Of a stretch of DNA of 64,000 bases, positions 1 to 13,320 are shown in pieces (the first letter of the stretch is position 1; every line of letters starts with the position of its first letter). The position numbers and the translations under genes were made by a program. Under the pieces are notes generated by a model. The model was not told the DNA's origin and searched no databases. It saw nothing but the letters and a program-made list of their open reading frames with translations. Origin of the DNA: Pachypanchax playfairii (Eukaryota > Chordata > Actinopteri > Cyprinodontiformes > Aplocheilidae); NCBI GenBank assembly GCA_006937955.1, contig SSNP01000085.1, positions 1,576,119-1,640,118 of the forward strand. Direction: 5' to 3'.

Positions 1-1589
1 GAAACTGAAAACTCAACAGGGACAGAAGGAAACAGCTGCCATGTAGTGGACCGAACAGATGGGAGCGATGGTAGGAATCAACACTGGAATATTTTAAACT
101 TTACACTGCATCTTAATCGGGCGAACAAAAGATACACGTCTGCAACACTTTGCTAAAATTAGATCTCATAAAAATGCATTTGACAGGCTGTCCCGTGTGT
201 CTCCCTAATTACTTTCTGATTTTAGAATAACATATTCTCTTGCAAATCTTTAAACAGAACACTCAGCGTACTGAATCTCATTTGTTTGCATTCATCAGTT
301 TGAAAAAAACAGTTTGATGTTTTTTTGATGAAAGTGAATGATGCCTGTTTTACTCGAGCCTTTTAAGATCAGTTTTATCAAATTAAGCTAACTGAGTGAT
401 GTAGTTTGCCATAAACACTGAGCATGCAAAAAGTTAACAACATGTAGGTCTTAGAGACTTGCAGACAGGAGTATTTTTATTGCTATGAAATATTTGTTGA
501 GCTTTACTGTTTTTTTTTTTATGGTTCTACACAGAAAGTGAAGAGATTCATAATCAATATGTGATTGATACAACAGGAAAAGGACATTGCTTTCTGCACA
601 ACCAGATTACCAAATTGAATATTCCTTAGCAGCTGCAGTGACAGTTTTTTTTTTAATTCTTGCAGTTTTTTTTATCATGGTGAACTTCATTGTAACTGAC
701 TGAAATATTCAGATTACTTTCTGCAGGATGTGACGGAATTTCAAAACCATTACAGCATGGAGAGTAAGAACATCAACATTTGTGCAGTATTGAATTGAAT
801 TTAACTGAACTGAATTTGTAATTTTAGTTTAAAATTCAAATAAATTATTGAATCTAATACAATTTCTTTTTTCTGCTTTTATGTCTCCCTGTGACTAAAC
901 ACGATCATAAAGAAAATCACCAGTTTGTTCACAAAATATCAGTTTTATCCAATTATTACTGCCAGTGCTTATTAAAATCTAAAATAATCTGCTTTCACTG
1001 TTTATTGAGAAACTATTGAACAAGCAAAAGCTTTTGCATGATGGAACTATGATGCTTGCTTTTTTTTCTTTTTACTATTCATCATCTATGATGTTTCAAA
1101 TTCAATTTTAATTGACAGTCAAGCTTCATAAATAACTGTTAAATTGTCTTTTATGTCAACTAACATATTAATGATTGGCAGGCCACTGAAAAAAAATTGA
1201 ACAATATTTTCTAGAAATAGATACAAGAATATATTTTTTCAATATGTATCAATTTTGCTTTTCAGACTAACAAGAAGCAAACTGCATGTTGTTACAACAG
1301 TAAAGATTCTTCAGAAAACAACATGAACATATAACGTTCCTCTGAGTTGCCTTCAGGGGTTTTTATACAGTTGAAAGTAGTACAAGAAATTTTGCACAAA
1401 AAGATCACGATTATCTTTAATAACCACAATTTTATAATCAGAATTAATAAGTCTGACAAAGCTACTGATATTCCAAAAATAACCTCAAGAGCAATGACCA
1501 ACTCATATTATTTTGAGTACATGATTCAGAGTAGCAGATAAAAACCAAGCAATGCTCCTCTAAATACAATAATTACTCTCGTGAGTAGT
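1..1589. other. AT-rich non-coding DNA, no feature seen
   Basis: Many T and A runs and no ORF above about 70 codons. The short ORFs near 1.3-1.5 kb have no recognisable domain. A run of gaattgaattt-like words near 790-850 may be an old retroposon tail, but it is too short to assign. Confidence 0.5.
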
Positions 1590-1810
1590 CTGTTTTATTG
1601 CGTGCAACATGAAATAATTAATCTGAGCCTCTGTTCAGCTGGATGCAGGGAAGAAATTAGTGTGTAATGGGAGGAATTAGGTCTGTAAGCATAATATGAT
1701 GCTTTCAGCATGGAGTTGTTTTCCTTCCTTGCATGAGATCGGTGTAAATAAAAATCCAGAATTATTCCATGCTATGCTAATTAAGCATTATGCAAAACCA
1801 TAAGCAGGTG
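1590..1810. promoter_or_regulatory. Candidate conserved non-coding element with homeodomain/POU motifs
   Basis: This block is more complex than its flanks and shares no words with the repeat families found elsewhere in the window. At 1774-1797 it carries ATGCTAAT, a TTAATTAGC-type homeodomain palindrome (gctaattaagc) and ATGCAAA, an octamer-like POU half, packed together. Clusters like this are common in vertebrate developmental enhancers. The function is inferred from motif density only; conservation in other fish has not been tested. Confidence 0.3.
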
Positions 1811-3484
1811 CAGTTGCAGAAAATGTAACACAAACTTGGTAGTTTCATACCAAATCGGTTCTGAGTTTGGATTTCTACGTCTTGCTTCTTTTGAAGGAAT
1901 TCAACATTTAGATTCAGTTTTTGTTCAGCACCTTTAAACATCAGGATCCTTTAGAAGGAATGCATGACTTAAATAAATGAAAGGAAAAACCCAGTTTTAA
2001 TTGTAGGTGTTAGACTATAAGCCAAAATAAACTTTTTTTTAATTAAATGAGCTGCTGTGATTTCAGTTAAACTACACATCTGACTGGAACTTGAAGATAA
2101 AACAACATTCTGCCCCCCTAGTGGCTGATCCCTCATGAAGGGAACCATTTTTTCCCTCCAGACTAAAATAAAGAAACGCAACTTAAACATAATTTTAAGG
2201 CGTTGCCTCTTATTGATCCAAATAGTCCTATCTTTAACTCATGTGTTTTATTAACGTCGAGATTAGCATTAGCGACACGCAGAGCAACTGAACTGATACA
2301 AGTCCAGTCACATGAGCACAGAAAGGTTTTTAGGAACTAAAGCATGTCTCATTGCAAATAAAAAGCTTTGTTTAGATGAGGTAAAAAAAAATTCATTACT
2401 GATGATGGATGTTGTAGTGTTGAGCAACTCTATTTGACACTTCTTCAATTATCCTACCTCTAGTAATTACTGAGAATGTCAGCTTTTGTCCTTGGCAAGC
2501 ACTGGATTATAATAAATCCATCAACATGACTAAATTCATCATGTAAAGGGACAATTACACCAGCAGAAATTAAATTTGATTGATTTTTTCCCCCCTTTAA
2601 ATTACATTAACTGAACAATTACTCAAATGATTTGTAGAACTAAGGGTTATAAATAAATGTTGCATTTTTCTGAACAATAGGTTCCATATTTGATGCACAC
2701 GCATTTCTATGTAAATCTCACTTCTCACTTTTTGTATGTTTTAATATCCTCTTGAGTCAACTTCATCTTTAAAAGCACAGCAGCGAATGTAATTTCAGAT
2801 ACTTCTTCCATTGAAGGTAACCAAAGAATCTCTCTGTCCTACAACACAAGGTCACTGCACTGCTGATCAGCTGCTGCATATACAGGGCTCAAGTACTGCA
2901 ATCACTTCCACTTTACAGCTTCCAGCTGCTAAAAGCATTTTTGCCAACCTAATATGAAATAATTTTTGATGAGAGTGTTGAGGCAGAGGTCCGCAATTCT
3001 TCTTTGAGAGTAAACCGAGGTGCTGACCTCGCAACATAACCGAACCCAGAAACAAAAAGAGAAACAGTGGAGAGGCTTCTGCTTGGTCAGCAGCCCTCGC
3101 TGCCTGCGAAGGATCAGAGACAGAAGTTATTTCTGTGCTTCTCCTCAGACAGGGGGGTCCTTTGCCCGGGGCCTTCACAAATATCCACCTGCTGTACACA
3201 CAGAGGAAAACGACGACCCACAATTAACCTTGATTTGGAACCATTGCTTCCTCTGTAAAAACATCCGTTCAGCTTATTGTTTTTTAGACATGTTCCTCCA
3301 TCACACCCACCTCAAATTTTGCTCATACATCTGGAAGCCAGGAAAGTTTGTTATCTGGATTCTAAGATGTATTGCGTAATATTTGGAATGATAATAGAAA
3401 AACATGCAACTGCGATATTGTTGAAAATGACCGTATCTGTTCCAATAAACTTGTTATAACGTCTCAGCTGCTTCTGAAGTACAG
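1811..3484. other. Non-coding DNA, no feature seen
   Basis: ORFs of 60-119 codons on both strands around 2.87-3.38 kb overlap each other in several frames and show no known domain, so they are probably chance. The stretch 3000-3230 is GC-richer than its surroundings and could be a conserved element. Confidence 0.4.
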
Positions 3485-3720
3485 AGCATGAGTACAATGT
3501 ATAATAATAATATATATTTATTGGTCCCCTCAGGCAAATCACTTTTCCATATTCGACCTATCACTAAGTAGCTGTGGGCTGCCTTATTTATGACACCCAG
3601 GGGACAATTTTTAAGGTTCGGTATCTTTCCCAAGGATTCTTCAAGATGTGGCCTGCAGGGATCAAACTGCTCACCTCCTAATCAGTGGAGCTCAAACACT
3701 TAATAATTTAATTATAAAAC
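3485..3720 (-). mobile_element. LINE/SINE 3' fragment, minus strand
   Basis: Read on the minus strand, the left edge has the form of a teleost LINE 3' tail (ctgaggggaccaataaa followed by an ATT-rich tract). Further in, words such as ccttgggaaagata and a tRNA-like gtttgatccctgc stretch resemble tRNA-derived retroposons. It is diverged, and no target-site duplication could be placed. The family name is uncertain. Confidence 0.45.
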
Positions 3721-5148
3721 TCATTTGAAGAAAAACATCAGCTGGTTTAACCACCGCTCAGTCTCGGCAACCTCAAGAAATACATCCACCCTGACTCACA
3801 TGCCAAGCATCACAAAGAGGGTCCCAACTTTGAGAACAGAAAGAAAATCTTCAAATCTTTGGTAACGTTTAGAATTAAAGATCTATAAACTCCTTCAGTT
3901 GTAGAGAATCAGCTGCTGAAGACCTCAGAGCCACGGTTTGTTATTCAATTCAATCAAATTCAATCACAACAAAGTATTAAAATATTAAAAAATATAGGTT
4001 TAACTGAAAAAGACAGTGGATTGCATCATATCTCAGCTGTGATTCTTTAGTGTGGCTCTCTATCCAATCTATTGATAAAAACAGTGTTGTAATATCCTCA
4101 TTTCTGTGTTTCATCCTGTTACAAACAAAAATCATGTCCGAGTACAGTGCTGTTATATTCAGTTGGCCAACAAATGATCCAGTCGAACAGCTTACTGCTG
4201 TTGGATGTCAGGGATTAAAGGTCAGTGGGGGAGGTTATGTATATTATGCCTTCTATGGAAATGTGGGAATTAAGAACCTCCCCTGGGTGATGCCCTTTTA
4301 ACTCCTCCGTCACAATAAAGGTGGGGTAAATCTGTTCCCTAAGCCTTTCTCAACCTTATTATATATACTGATACTCTGAGATGATGAAAGGTGTTTTTTA
4401 TGAATGACACTGATGATCCTTGCCTTTTTTGTTTTTCTTTGTAAGCAGAATGAAATATTTGTAAGTGCAAACTCACAAATACAATCACACACTTACACAA
4501 AGAAATCAAATTAAAATTAGTTTGACCTTCTGTGTTTGTAGTTTAACAACTTTGCCCTGTTTTCTTGTATCTATTGTCGTGTCAGAAAGGAAGGACTTAC
4601 AGTGCACTGCTGAGTTTACTGCGTATCAGAGAGGATTTAGAAGGGAGTTTACTCTGTGATGAGTGAAAAATAGGTGGGTGTACTCTGCTAAATAAACCCC
4701 AAACTGTTTGTTGAGGGTCATGATATGTTATTATAAAGTATATGTTATATAAAGTTACAAGGCAGGTAGTTGATGTAAGTGGGTCACTGAGACACTGACA
4801 CTGAAAAGATTCAGTTTTTTTAGACAGATAGTCACCTTCTTATAAAATAGTGATCTAGCAATGAAATAAATATATTAGCTTAAACATGAATGGCATGGAT
4901 GTCTTTGCAGGGTCTTGGCAAGGTTTTCTGCACAAATGAAGAACACGGTGTGAACAGTTAAGCTTAATAGGGCATAATAGGTCTTGAGCATGCCATAAAC
5001 TTAAACTGTAGTGAGGTCGGGGTGGTTTATCAGCGCAGGGGCCATGTATCCATGGCATGGGACCACACGCACGGGTATGGCTTGGTTGCCAAGAGTAGTA
5101 CTGGAAATGCTGTTCTCATGCTAAGGCCTGGGAATGATGCAATCATGG
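3721..5148. other. Non-coding DNA, no feature seen
   Basis: AT-rich sequence with only short, domain-free ORFs (longest 83 codons, near 4.05-4.30 kb). No clear repeat boundary or splice-flanked exon was recognised. Confidence 0.4.
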
Positions 5149-5156
5149 GTGTGTGT

Positions 5157-5737
5157 TAGGGCTGAGCGGTATATCGGTTTTTACAAAAAACCGATGTTTT
5201 GGGGTTTTTTTTTTGGTTATGATATGAATTTTTCAAATACTGCTATACCGGTGAACAGCTAAAATAACATCCGGAACGTTGGCAGTGACAATGTGTTTCT
5301 GTGGGGACTGATTTCAGTGATACATGCTTAGACCACATGAAAAATAAAGTTTTGAATGCAGAATGGCTGCTGGCGGGGGTTGTAACAGCAACACACAGAT
5401 TACTGACCCAGAACAACTTATTCCAAAAAGAGGAGCCATGTTTGTAGTATGGAATTTCTTTGGCTTCAAAAGGTCGGACGTGGACCAAACAACTGCGGTA
5501 GTCAGCGGCAGTAATACTAACCTAAGTACTGCCCCCAACTGGCAATCATACTTTGAAGAGGCTGTGCAACAAAAACATGTTACTGTGCATATGACCATGA
5601 AATGAGCTGTTTAAAGCCAGTCTAATGCAGTAATTCTTTACTTTTTAGAAGATAATGTGGGTATAAAAAATACCATCAAATACCGTGAAACCGATTTAAT
5701 TTAGAAAAAAACATGCTCTACCGGTAGCCCAGCCCTT
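5157..5737 (+). mobile_element. Non-autonomous hAT element with BED-finger remnant
   Basis: The element starts with tagggctgagcggtatatcgg and ends with a matching inverted terminus (reverse complement aagggctgggct). This is the AGGGCTGRGC-type end of teleost hAT elements. It is flanked by identical 8-bp direct repeats, gtgtgtgt at 5149-5156 and 5738-5745, the expected hAT target-site duplication size, though that word is low in complexity. Inside, an 80-codon plus-strand ORF at 5363-5605 contains FVVWNFFGFKRSD, the start of a BED zinc finger as found in ZBED-like hAT transposases. The finger's later Cys/His ligands and the whole catalytic region are missing, so it cannot encode a working transposase. 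Confidence 0.8.
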
Positions 5738-5745
5738 GTGTGTGT

Positions 5746-7340
5746 TGTGATTGTTGAGGTAGTATACTACAGATGCATAGAACACAGTGACGGAACAGAA
5801 GAGCGTTTCCAGGGTCTTTTCACTAAAAAAATTTTTGTTTAACTAGCTTTTTTAAAATACAAACATTCAAATTCATTTAGACACATCTATAAATTAAATG
5901 AATTATAAAGAGTTAAATTGGGATTAAAATGAAAACGAGTCAGACAGTATGTCTTTATCAGGTGTGGTCAGTTATTCCAATAGCAATTAATCAAAAAATA
6001 TATTGATCAGACTGATATTAGACACTTGAGATTTATTTGGGACCTCAGTACCAAATTTCAGAGTGTAGAACGTGAACTCAAAATACTAAAAAATCTTCTA
6101 ATTTCTTATAGTCCAAGAAGTTCTGCTCACATTGTCCATTCATTTTGTAGCCCCACAACAATGGATCGATCATAGTAACCCTTAAGCTTCTAAGTCTGTT
6201 ATTGTTTAAAACCAGATAGTGATGAAAGTAGATCAAGTTATTCATCTATTTTATTTCTATATTTGGATTTGATATATCTTTATTCAGAATAATGACGACC
6301 AAAAGTAAATCACTATGATCCCTGCCCTGTTTCTGACCTCTGTGGCCCGAGGCGTTTCCTGAAGACCCCCTGCCACTAAAATACATACAACATACTCGTG
6401 AGTTGGGCAGAACCAGTAGAGGCTTTTAGAATACTCCAATAACAAACCTTCATTTACTGAAGACAGAAAACCTTCTCAGAAGCAGAACATTAAAAATACA
6501 TACACGGTTTACAAAAGCTTTCAACACATACTTTGGCTTGTACTCAAAAGAGTAATTACATTTGTCATTTTCATAATAATACAGCATGTCAGAAGACTCT
6601 GTGATGTCCTGTAGCGTGTAACTTGGCAGAGCACTCAGTTAGTGAGCATGAACAGTGTTCTCACCGAGAAATGAAACAACTATTTACTGGGCACATCTAA
6701 CATTATAACTTAACAGAGACACCAGCGAAAACATCTCCGAAGTAGCAGTTTAAGAATAGAACAAAAATATTGACTACACACAATAATGCATCAGTTTATC
6801 TTGCACTCACATGCAAAACCTTGATAAATACATTTTCTGGTTATATTTACACATCAAGGACAAAACAACAATAGAATTTTACTCCAGCTTGTTAAACAGC
6901 CTGAATGCAACACCTGATCTTCTGCGTGGTTATCACATGATGTTTATCACTAATAATCAGTTTGTTTAAAGGGTTTTCTCAAACATTCCTCTATAAACCA
7001 AAGCAGCGTTTCACTTTTAACAAGTAAAGGTCTTTGATTTATCTACCAAGCACATTCAGTACAGTTCATTGTTAAATGACTAAATTATGTACAGTAATTG
7101 GCAAAAAAGCAAAGATTTCAACTGAGATTAACTAAATTAGCTGACTTCATCAAAAATCCACAACTGAAAACATTAAAGTGATAGTTCAGATCTTTTACAG
7201 TATATTAATCTGGAAAGGTTATGAACAAGCGATATGTCTCTTGTTGCTGATAGCTCTTTGAACGACCACAGTTTGGGCAAAGAGAGATTACTTCTGGCTG
7301 ACAAACTTCTTTAAGCCCGTCTTAAAACAACTTCAATTTC
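5746..7340. other. Non-coding DNA, no feature seen
   Basis: No ORF of note on either strand. From 6280 leftward there are minus-strand AATAAA-like words, so 6.28-7.2 kb could be a minus-strand 3' UTR, but I found no coding exon to attach it to. Confidence 0.35.
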
Positions 7341-7344
7341 AACA

Positions 7345-7600
7345 ACACTTACAGGGGCGTGTCCAGAGGGGTGGCTCAAAGGGGCACGGGCCACCCTTCC
7401 AATTAGACTAGCCAGCCCAGTCCTGCCCCTCTGTTTCAGTGAACCTATAGCAAGCATCGATTCTCATACATGCATGCGCTCTACCTTTGTTATGATGGAC
7501 ATCAGAATCAGTTTTATTGCCAAGTATTATTTACATAGTACAAGGAATTTGTCTTAGGCGAAGGAGCGCAGAAGATAAATCAAGGTAAGATTAACAATAA
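7345..7600 (-). mobile_element. Composite repeat: GC-rich MITE-like piece plus LINE 3' tail
   Basis: Positions 7350-7440 contain ggggcgtgtccagaggggt and ggggcacgggcc, the wording of a common teleost DNA-element family. Positions 7500-7600 read on the minus strand as ..caaattccttgtac..aataaaactgattctgat, a LINE-like 3' tail ending in an attctg-type repeat. The two appear nested or adjacent. Boundaries are approximate. Confidence 0.5.
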
Positions 7601-10600
7601 CAAATATAAACAAACGAACCTACTAACAACTAATCCAAGTGTCCGTGCATTTCTTAATAAACTTTATGATGCAAATGAGTCAGTAAGAAGGTGGTGGGGG
7701 AGAGATGGCATTTGATTGTGACATGTATAAAGTTCTACTGCGCCTTATTTCATGCATAAGTTACATTTACACAATTAAAATGTTTATATATTTATTTCAT
7801 TTGTTTTTGTGTAAACAACGCGTAAATGCTGGTCGGCTATGGTTCTTCAGGATACGTGGGCGTGCATGCTTAACTCCTGAAAAGAGGGAAGCTCTGGATT
7901 GCTGCTTTAATGCAGAGGCAAATCGATAAATATTTAACTTGCTGTAAATTTTGCATTCTATGGTTTTTTTACATCAGGTATATGGGTTTTAGCAACAAAT
8001 CAGCAAGTGAGCGACCTACCTGTAGCATTTCTAGTTATGTGTGTGACATTTGTGGCAGGAATTTCAGAATATTTCTGCTGGAATATAGTAGCCACGTAAA
8101 GGCCTATAAAATAATATTTTTAATGAACCATATAGAATTTTTTTTAGAGTGGACTTCTTTTAAGAGAGCTGTAATCCACTATGTAATTAGTCCAACTGTG
8201 ACTAACTTTCAGCTTGTCCATCCCGAACTAATCTCTCTTTCCTCAAACTGAGGTTGTTCAAAGAGCTAAAACAGATGAGATTTTACTTTTTGACTACTTC
8301 AAACAATCTAAACTATGCTTGTAAACAGGATTTCATTTCAATTAGAACAGAACCATCAATAAAACCACTGAAGTATTTCCTTTACTGCAACAAATCTAAT
8401 TTATTACCCTGTTTTAAACCCATGATAGTGAAGTAAACCATGCTGTCTGCTGCTTTTAACTGGTATGTCATTTGACCAGATCACGAGAAGTGCCACAGGC
8501 TGCACTGTTGCCACTGACCTGAACTACCACCGCTGCACTTCCTGACCCACTTCTGGTATCTGCTTACGCATCACTGACAGAGTCACACCGCATTAAACCA
8601 CATGTACAGTAAACTCTTGGTATGCACTGTAACGGCCATCATGGCTAAAACCTGTGAGGATTGTGTTAAGGGTTTATTCTTCTTTTCAGAAAATAACACA
8701 TGTAAAATCATTTTACTGCAACAACTCATCTCCAAAAGTAGTTTTGTACAATGTCACCTGGAAATACCAGTCCAATAAAGACTGATATAATGTTCAACAG
8801 CTATCAATCTGATAACCAGCAGATTTATTCTGATGCCTTACAATTCTGAATCATGATCTCAGCAATCTTTCAAAATATTGAAGCACATAAACTGTGCAGT
8901 CAAGTGTTCCCAATTGACTGCTGTGCAACAGGAAAAATACAGATGTACAGTTTCAAATTGAGGCACTTACAGAGACTTACGAATGACAGTAAGCTTATGT
9001 ACGTCTACCATTTGCTCTATAGAATCAGATCTGGAAGGGAGCCAAACTCTAAAGAGGCCGTGATCACAGAGACAGCAGTGAGAGGAAAAACACTGATCCA
9101 TTTCCCTTGTAAAAGGCTGGGTCACAGCGACAGCATGGGGTGTGTTTTAGTTTCCACCTCCTACACACTCATGCATTAAATATGGTTCAACAATCACACT
9201 CTCCAGTGACTCTCGAAGCCCTTTTCTTCCCACCCTCCAACCGAACACTTCCTGGGGATTTCCAACCAGGAATGTATTCTTGATGACGGAGCGACTACAA
9301 CAGCTGAGAGGAAAATCATTTTCTAATGAACAACATAGAAATCCAGAGATTTGCTCACTCACAACAAACACTTTGCACCTCAAAACTTCAGAATGAGTGA
9401 CATTAAAGCAGTGCTTAGTTTAAAATGCCACAGCTAAAAACATGCCAATATAGCATTAATGGAATATAAAGGATAGTATATGGGTTTTTTGGAAAAACTT
9501 TGCAATTTTATTTTTATTTGTCAATTCATTTCCTTGATCCCATGAATAGCATCCAGTCTTTGTCCAATGTCAGTCAGTTGCCTCGGGCAGTTGCATGCTC
9601 CATGCGAGCATGTGACATTGGTGCATCTGTGGTCTAATTATATCTGCGTAGTGTGATATGGAAAAGTGTCAATAACTCATAGTAGATGCTTTTGTCCATA
9701 TAAACTACAGACAATAATAGACTTGTAAAAGCTTTAAGTGAAGCATGTGCCACATTGATTGTTGAGTTTTTACCTAAATTATGTTTTAAATGGAACAAAC
9801 TCTGAAAACTTAAACTTGTTTTTGTGCTTTAAAGCATATGTTTGACTATATGAAGTTATTTATAATAACTCAATCAGAGATAAATGAATATTTAGTGGTG
9901 TCACTTTGTTTCAGGTTCAGTGGATTTGGACATTTTCTTTTTCATTAGACAGCTCACATCTGCAACGTTTACAACTTTGAAAGTAAAAGTAAGAATGTCT
10001 TTATGGATTTTATCAAATATTATACATTATATAAAATATTCAATTAACCTTAACTTTAGAAAATAGATGATATAACAGTAATTTTCAGTACTCCGTTTAG
10101 TGTAATGTGTTCAAATAAAACTTATTTTTGTTCTTCATTGTTTTTCGAAATATTGGTTGAATTTGGTTTCTATTTTCTATTTGTCATTTCGACATATTTT
10201 TCAAAAGAAAACACAATAAAAATAAACAGGGATTTCTGTCAAGAAAAATAACACATAAAAGCAAAAAAACATAAAAGATTAAATTGACAGAGCAGCCGGA
10301 GGTTTATAGAGCTGATATGTGATAACCGTCAGACTCAGTGACCCAAGTTGCTGTTATGTCACTTCAGCTATTGTATCAGTGGTAAGGAGTTTTCCAACCT
10401 GTGCAAGGTAAACTCCTGACAACAAACAAGATGGATTATTACCAATAATCTATTATCAAACTGCAGACAAGGGGAATGCATCTGTGTCCATTCAACCATC
10501 TCCAAAACTACATGAACAGTAGAAAATCTGGGAAGAATTAAAAGGTGAGTGTCTCACTAAACTGCCTTCACATTAGCTGCAGAGAAAATAGTACAGTAAT

Positions 10601-12650
10601 GGTACTGTAGTACTGTTGTGCAGTTGTACTTTGACCAAAGCATTTCATAGACATTTAATACAGACTTCAAACAACAAGCCACATTATGCCTCTTATTCCA
10701 AAGTGACTTTTTGGTTACGTAAAAATATGCATTCAAGACAACATCCATGACACAGAGAAAATAAGCTGTGTTTAATTATAATCTTGGGGGTAATCCAATT
10801 TACTCCCACTATTAAAAACTATTTACAATCTGTAAAACTTTTTCTGAATTATGTAACCTCAGAAATATCCACTTCTGGCCACAAAACACTCTATTTTATA
10901 CACTAAAGTATTCAGAGGTGTGTTTTGGTTTATCTTTCATTTTTCCTCCTTATGCGATTATCCAGTTTATAAAGACTCTATTTGTTACAACACAACAAAC
11001 AGCATGTTTTAAAGGTTTCCAAACACATTTGAGTTCTTCATTTCTGGCCTGGTGTATGACCTTAAAGAGTTGTAAAAGTGTCATGGATGAATTATGGGGT
11101 CACTTTGAAGGTGGAGAGTTTAAAACAGCAGAAGGTTCTAAAGAATACATCTCAAAATTTGATGAAAAATTACTCGATTTAATTATTAAGATACAACGCT
11201 GATCAATACACCAATAAACATCAATACATCAATCAACGGCAGATTTCATCCATGAAAATTAAGCAGGCGGACATCTTCCACTCCCTACATCGAACCAAAT
11301 CTGATCTATGATAACAAATGCGTTATTTTCAGATATGCAAGAATGTTTTCGTTAATGGGACTTTAAAGATGGAATCCAGGAGTTTCAGCATATCCTAATG
11401 GGAAGTTTATAGATGCTTCTATCCCACACTGATTGTTGTCTTAATGCGCTAGTAGAGAGTGCATTTTTGTAGGGTCAGTACTCTCAGTTGGAGTCGAGCC
11501 CCAAGCAAGTCAGTACATCCAGAACCACAGCTGTCAGCATCATGCTGAGGCAGCATAACCTTTCTATTTGCATCATTTAAGAACAAATTATTTTCCAGTT
11601 TCAATCTTCCAAAGATGACAAGATCACAGTGAAACTGATTTGAAATAATAAACCAATGCAGCTTAGGCTATGCAGTGTCTCTTAAAGACACTAAAAGCTT
11701 CTTCTGATGCAAAAAAGGCTGATTGTGCATCTAGCGAGGAAGTGAGTCGGCACAACATGATACAGTTGTTTGGCTTGCTAGAATGAAGCAGCCTTTAATA
11801 GATAGTTATACAGGGGGTCCCTCTCTTGCTTCTTTGCCCTGGAGTACCTGAGAAAACATTTACTCTCTTGTACCTGTTTGAAACAAGAACAAATCATAGC
11901 TCCGAAACACCTCTTCATGCCACTCCTGAGCAAAGAGAGATGGCTCTCAATCAGAGGACACTCAGCCTTCCTGCAGGCATGTTGGAGATAATGAGGGGAA
12001 TGTGCACCCTGACCTCTGCAAACAGCCAGATGTCTGTCCCAAAAGAATCAAGGACTTTTTCTTCTGGGATACATCGAAAAATCATAACTTAATCACCAAA
12101 TTAATCCACAATAAAGCTTGAAATTAAAATAAATAAATAAATACAAATCTTAACATGCTGACCCTTGTAGCTTGCTCATCCTATAAATAGATTCCTTGCT
12201 CCACTTTTTTGGTAGCCAACAGTAAATGATGAGGGTCCCAGCATGCTCTCTAATCCCACACTGTCAATGTCAGCTTTGATGTTGAGCCGATCCAGATAAC
12301 ATTCAGGTCAAGTCCAAGTTACTTTACAACAGCACATTTCTGTGCAGAACCACCAGGATGCTGGGGCTGAGCACCCTTACATGCCTATTTATCCCAATCG
12401 AAACCCCACAAACCAAAGAATATTTAACATGCAACATCTCAAAAAGCAAGCAGCCCAGTTACATCTTGTTACCTCTCGTATCTGTCAATGTCAAAACAGT
12501 CAGCCACATTTTTTTTGGCGAGCGCATTTTTTGACTTGTCGGGCTTGTAATGACGCGTCGGATGAAACAAACCGATTGATACGAGATCCAGAGACGATCA
12601 AGGTGATGGCAGGGTTGGAACACATCCCAGTTATCATGTGAAAAGGTGGT
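7601..12650. other. Long non-coding stretch, no gene recognised
   Basis: About 5 kb of AT-rich DNA. ORFs up to 113 codons occur (7910-8251, 8853-9179, 10918-11202, 11826-12092, 12342-12641), but none has a recognisable domain, neighbouring exon signals or strong codon bias. Parts of 11.4-12.1 kb and 12.2-12.6 kb are of higher complexity and could hold regulatory sequence. If the minus-strand gene suggested by the 13-kb promoter-like block exists, this would be its intron. Confidence 0.35.
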
Positions 12651-12807
12651 GTGCAGGCTGTTAGTATGAAATGCTGTCAGCGCTTCTGCTGAGCCGACAC
12701 CGAGAGGTCCGCCTCCCTGTGGAGACAGACCTTTAAAATCCAAAAGCCGGGCTTTAGAAGACATCGTTCAACATCTTGGTAGAAAAAAAAGGGGCGCAAA
12801 TCCTACC

Positions 12808-13250
12808 TGATGGATCTCACTCCTCAAAGCATGCGAGCTGACTGACTTGGATGTAGGCGAGGCGACACACACATACATACACTCACTCACACACACACAC
12901 ACACCACAAGCGGGTCAACACAGCTTCCCTTCCCTCCTCCACAGCATCAAGCCCCTCCTCGTTGATCGTACAGTGTGAGGAGATGGGGGGTTTAAAAAAA
13001 ATCAAGAGAAAAACGCGCACATATCTCTGCGACGCGGAGAGGAAACAGCGTCACTCCCACCCCTAGTGTCTCATATTTGTTTATTTGCAGAAGATACATT
13101 TCATAAACTGAAGTGAGCGTTTCTTCATTCTGCTCCGAGGGATGAGAGTGAGCTCACAGCAACGCCGTGCACGCGTGAAAATAAACGCACAGAAGGTTTA
13201 AACGACTGACTTCTTTTATTTTGAAGACGCTTTTAATTTGTGATGTGAGG
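12808..13250 (-). promoter_or_regulatory. CpG-rich promoter-like block with possible minus-strand first exon
   Basis: From about 12.7 to 13.3 kb CpG dinucleotides are much commoner than in the flanks (for example gcgacgcgg, cgccgtgcacgcgtg, cgcgtgtc). On the minus strand the text near 12808 reads gagatccatcag then gtaggatt, a good splice donor, and no long ORF precedes it, as expected for a 5' UTR exon. The C2CD4 gene starts about 4 kb away on the other strand, so the two would be head to head. In mammals VPS13C lies head to head with C2CD4A, which makes it the obvious candidate. However, VPS13 proteins normally start in the first exon and I see no such coding start here. It could instead be a non-coding transcript or a distal C2CD4 promoter. 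Confidence 0.35.
12864..12905. repeat. CA-rich microsatellite
   Basis: Interrupted (CA)n with cata and ctca variants, lying inside the CpG-rich block. On the minus strand it would fall in the putative first exon. Confidence 0.85.
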
Positions 13251-13320
13251 TGCGCCTTTCCAGCGCGTGTCAGGAGAGCAAACAGGAGAATCCACACTCT
13301 GCTTCTTCCTACACATGACA

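Noticed and set aside
8853..9179. 108-codon ORF on the plus strand
   Set aside because: No domain, no splice context and average composition; consistent with chance.
12459..12764. 101-codon minus-strand ORF next to the CpG-rich block
   Set aside because: No domain and no donor at a suitable place in frame; it does not resemble VPS13C or other neighbours expected here.
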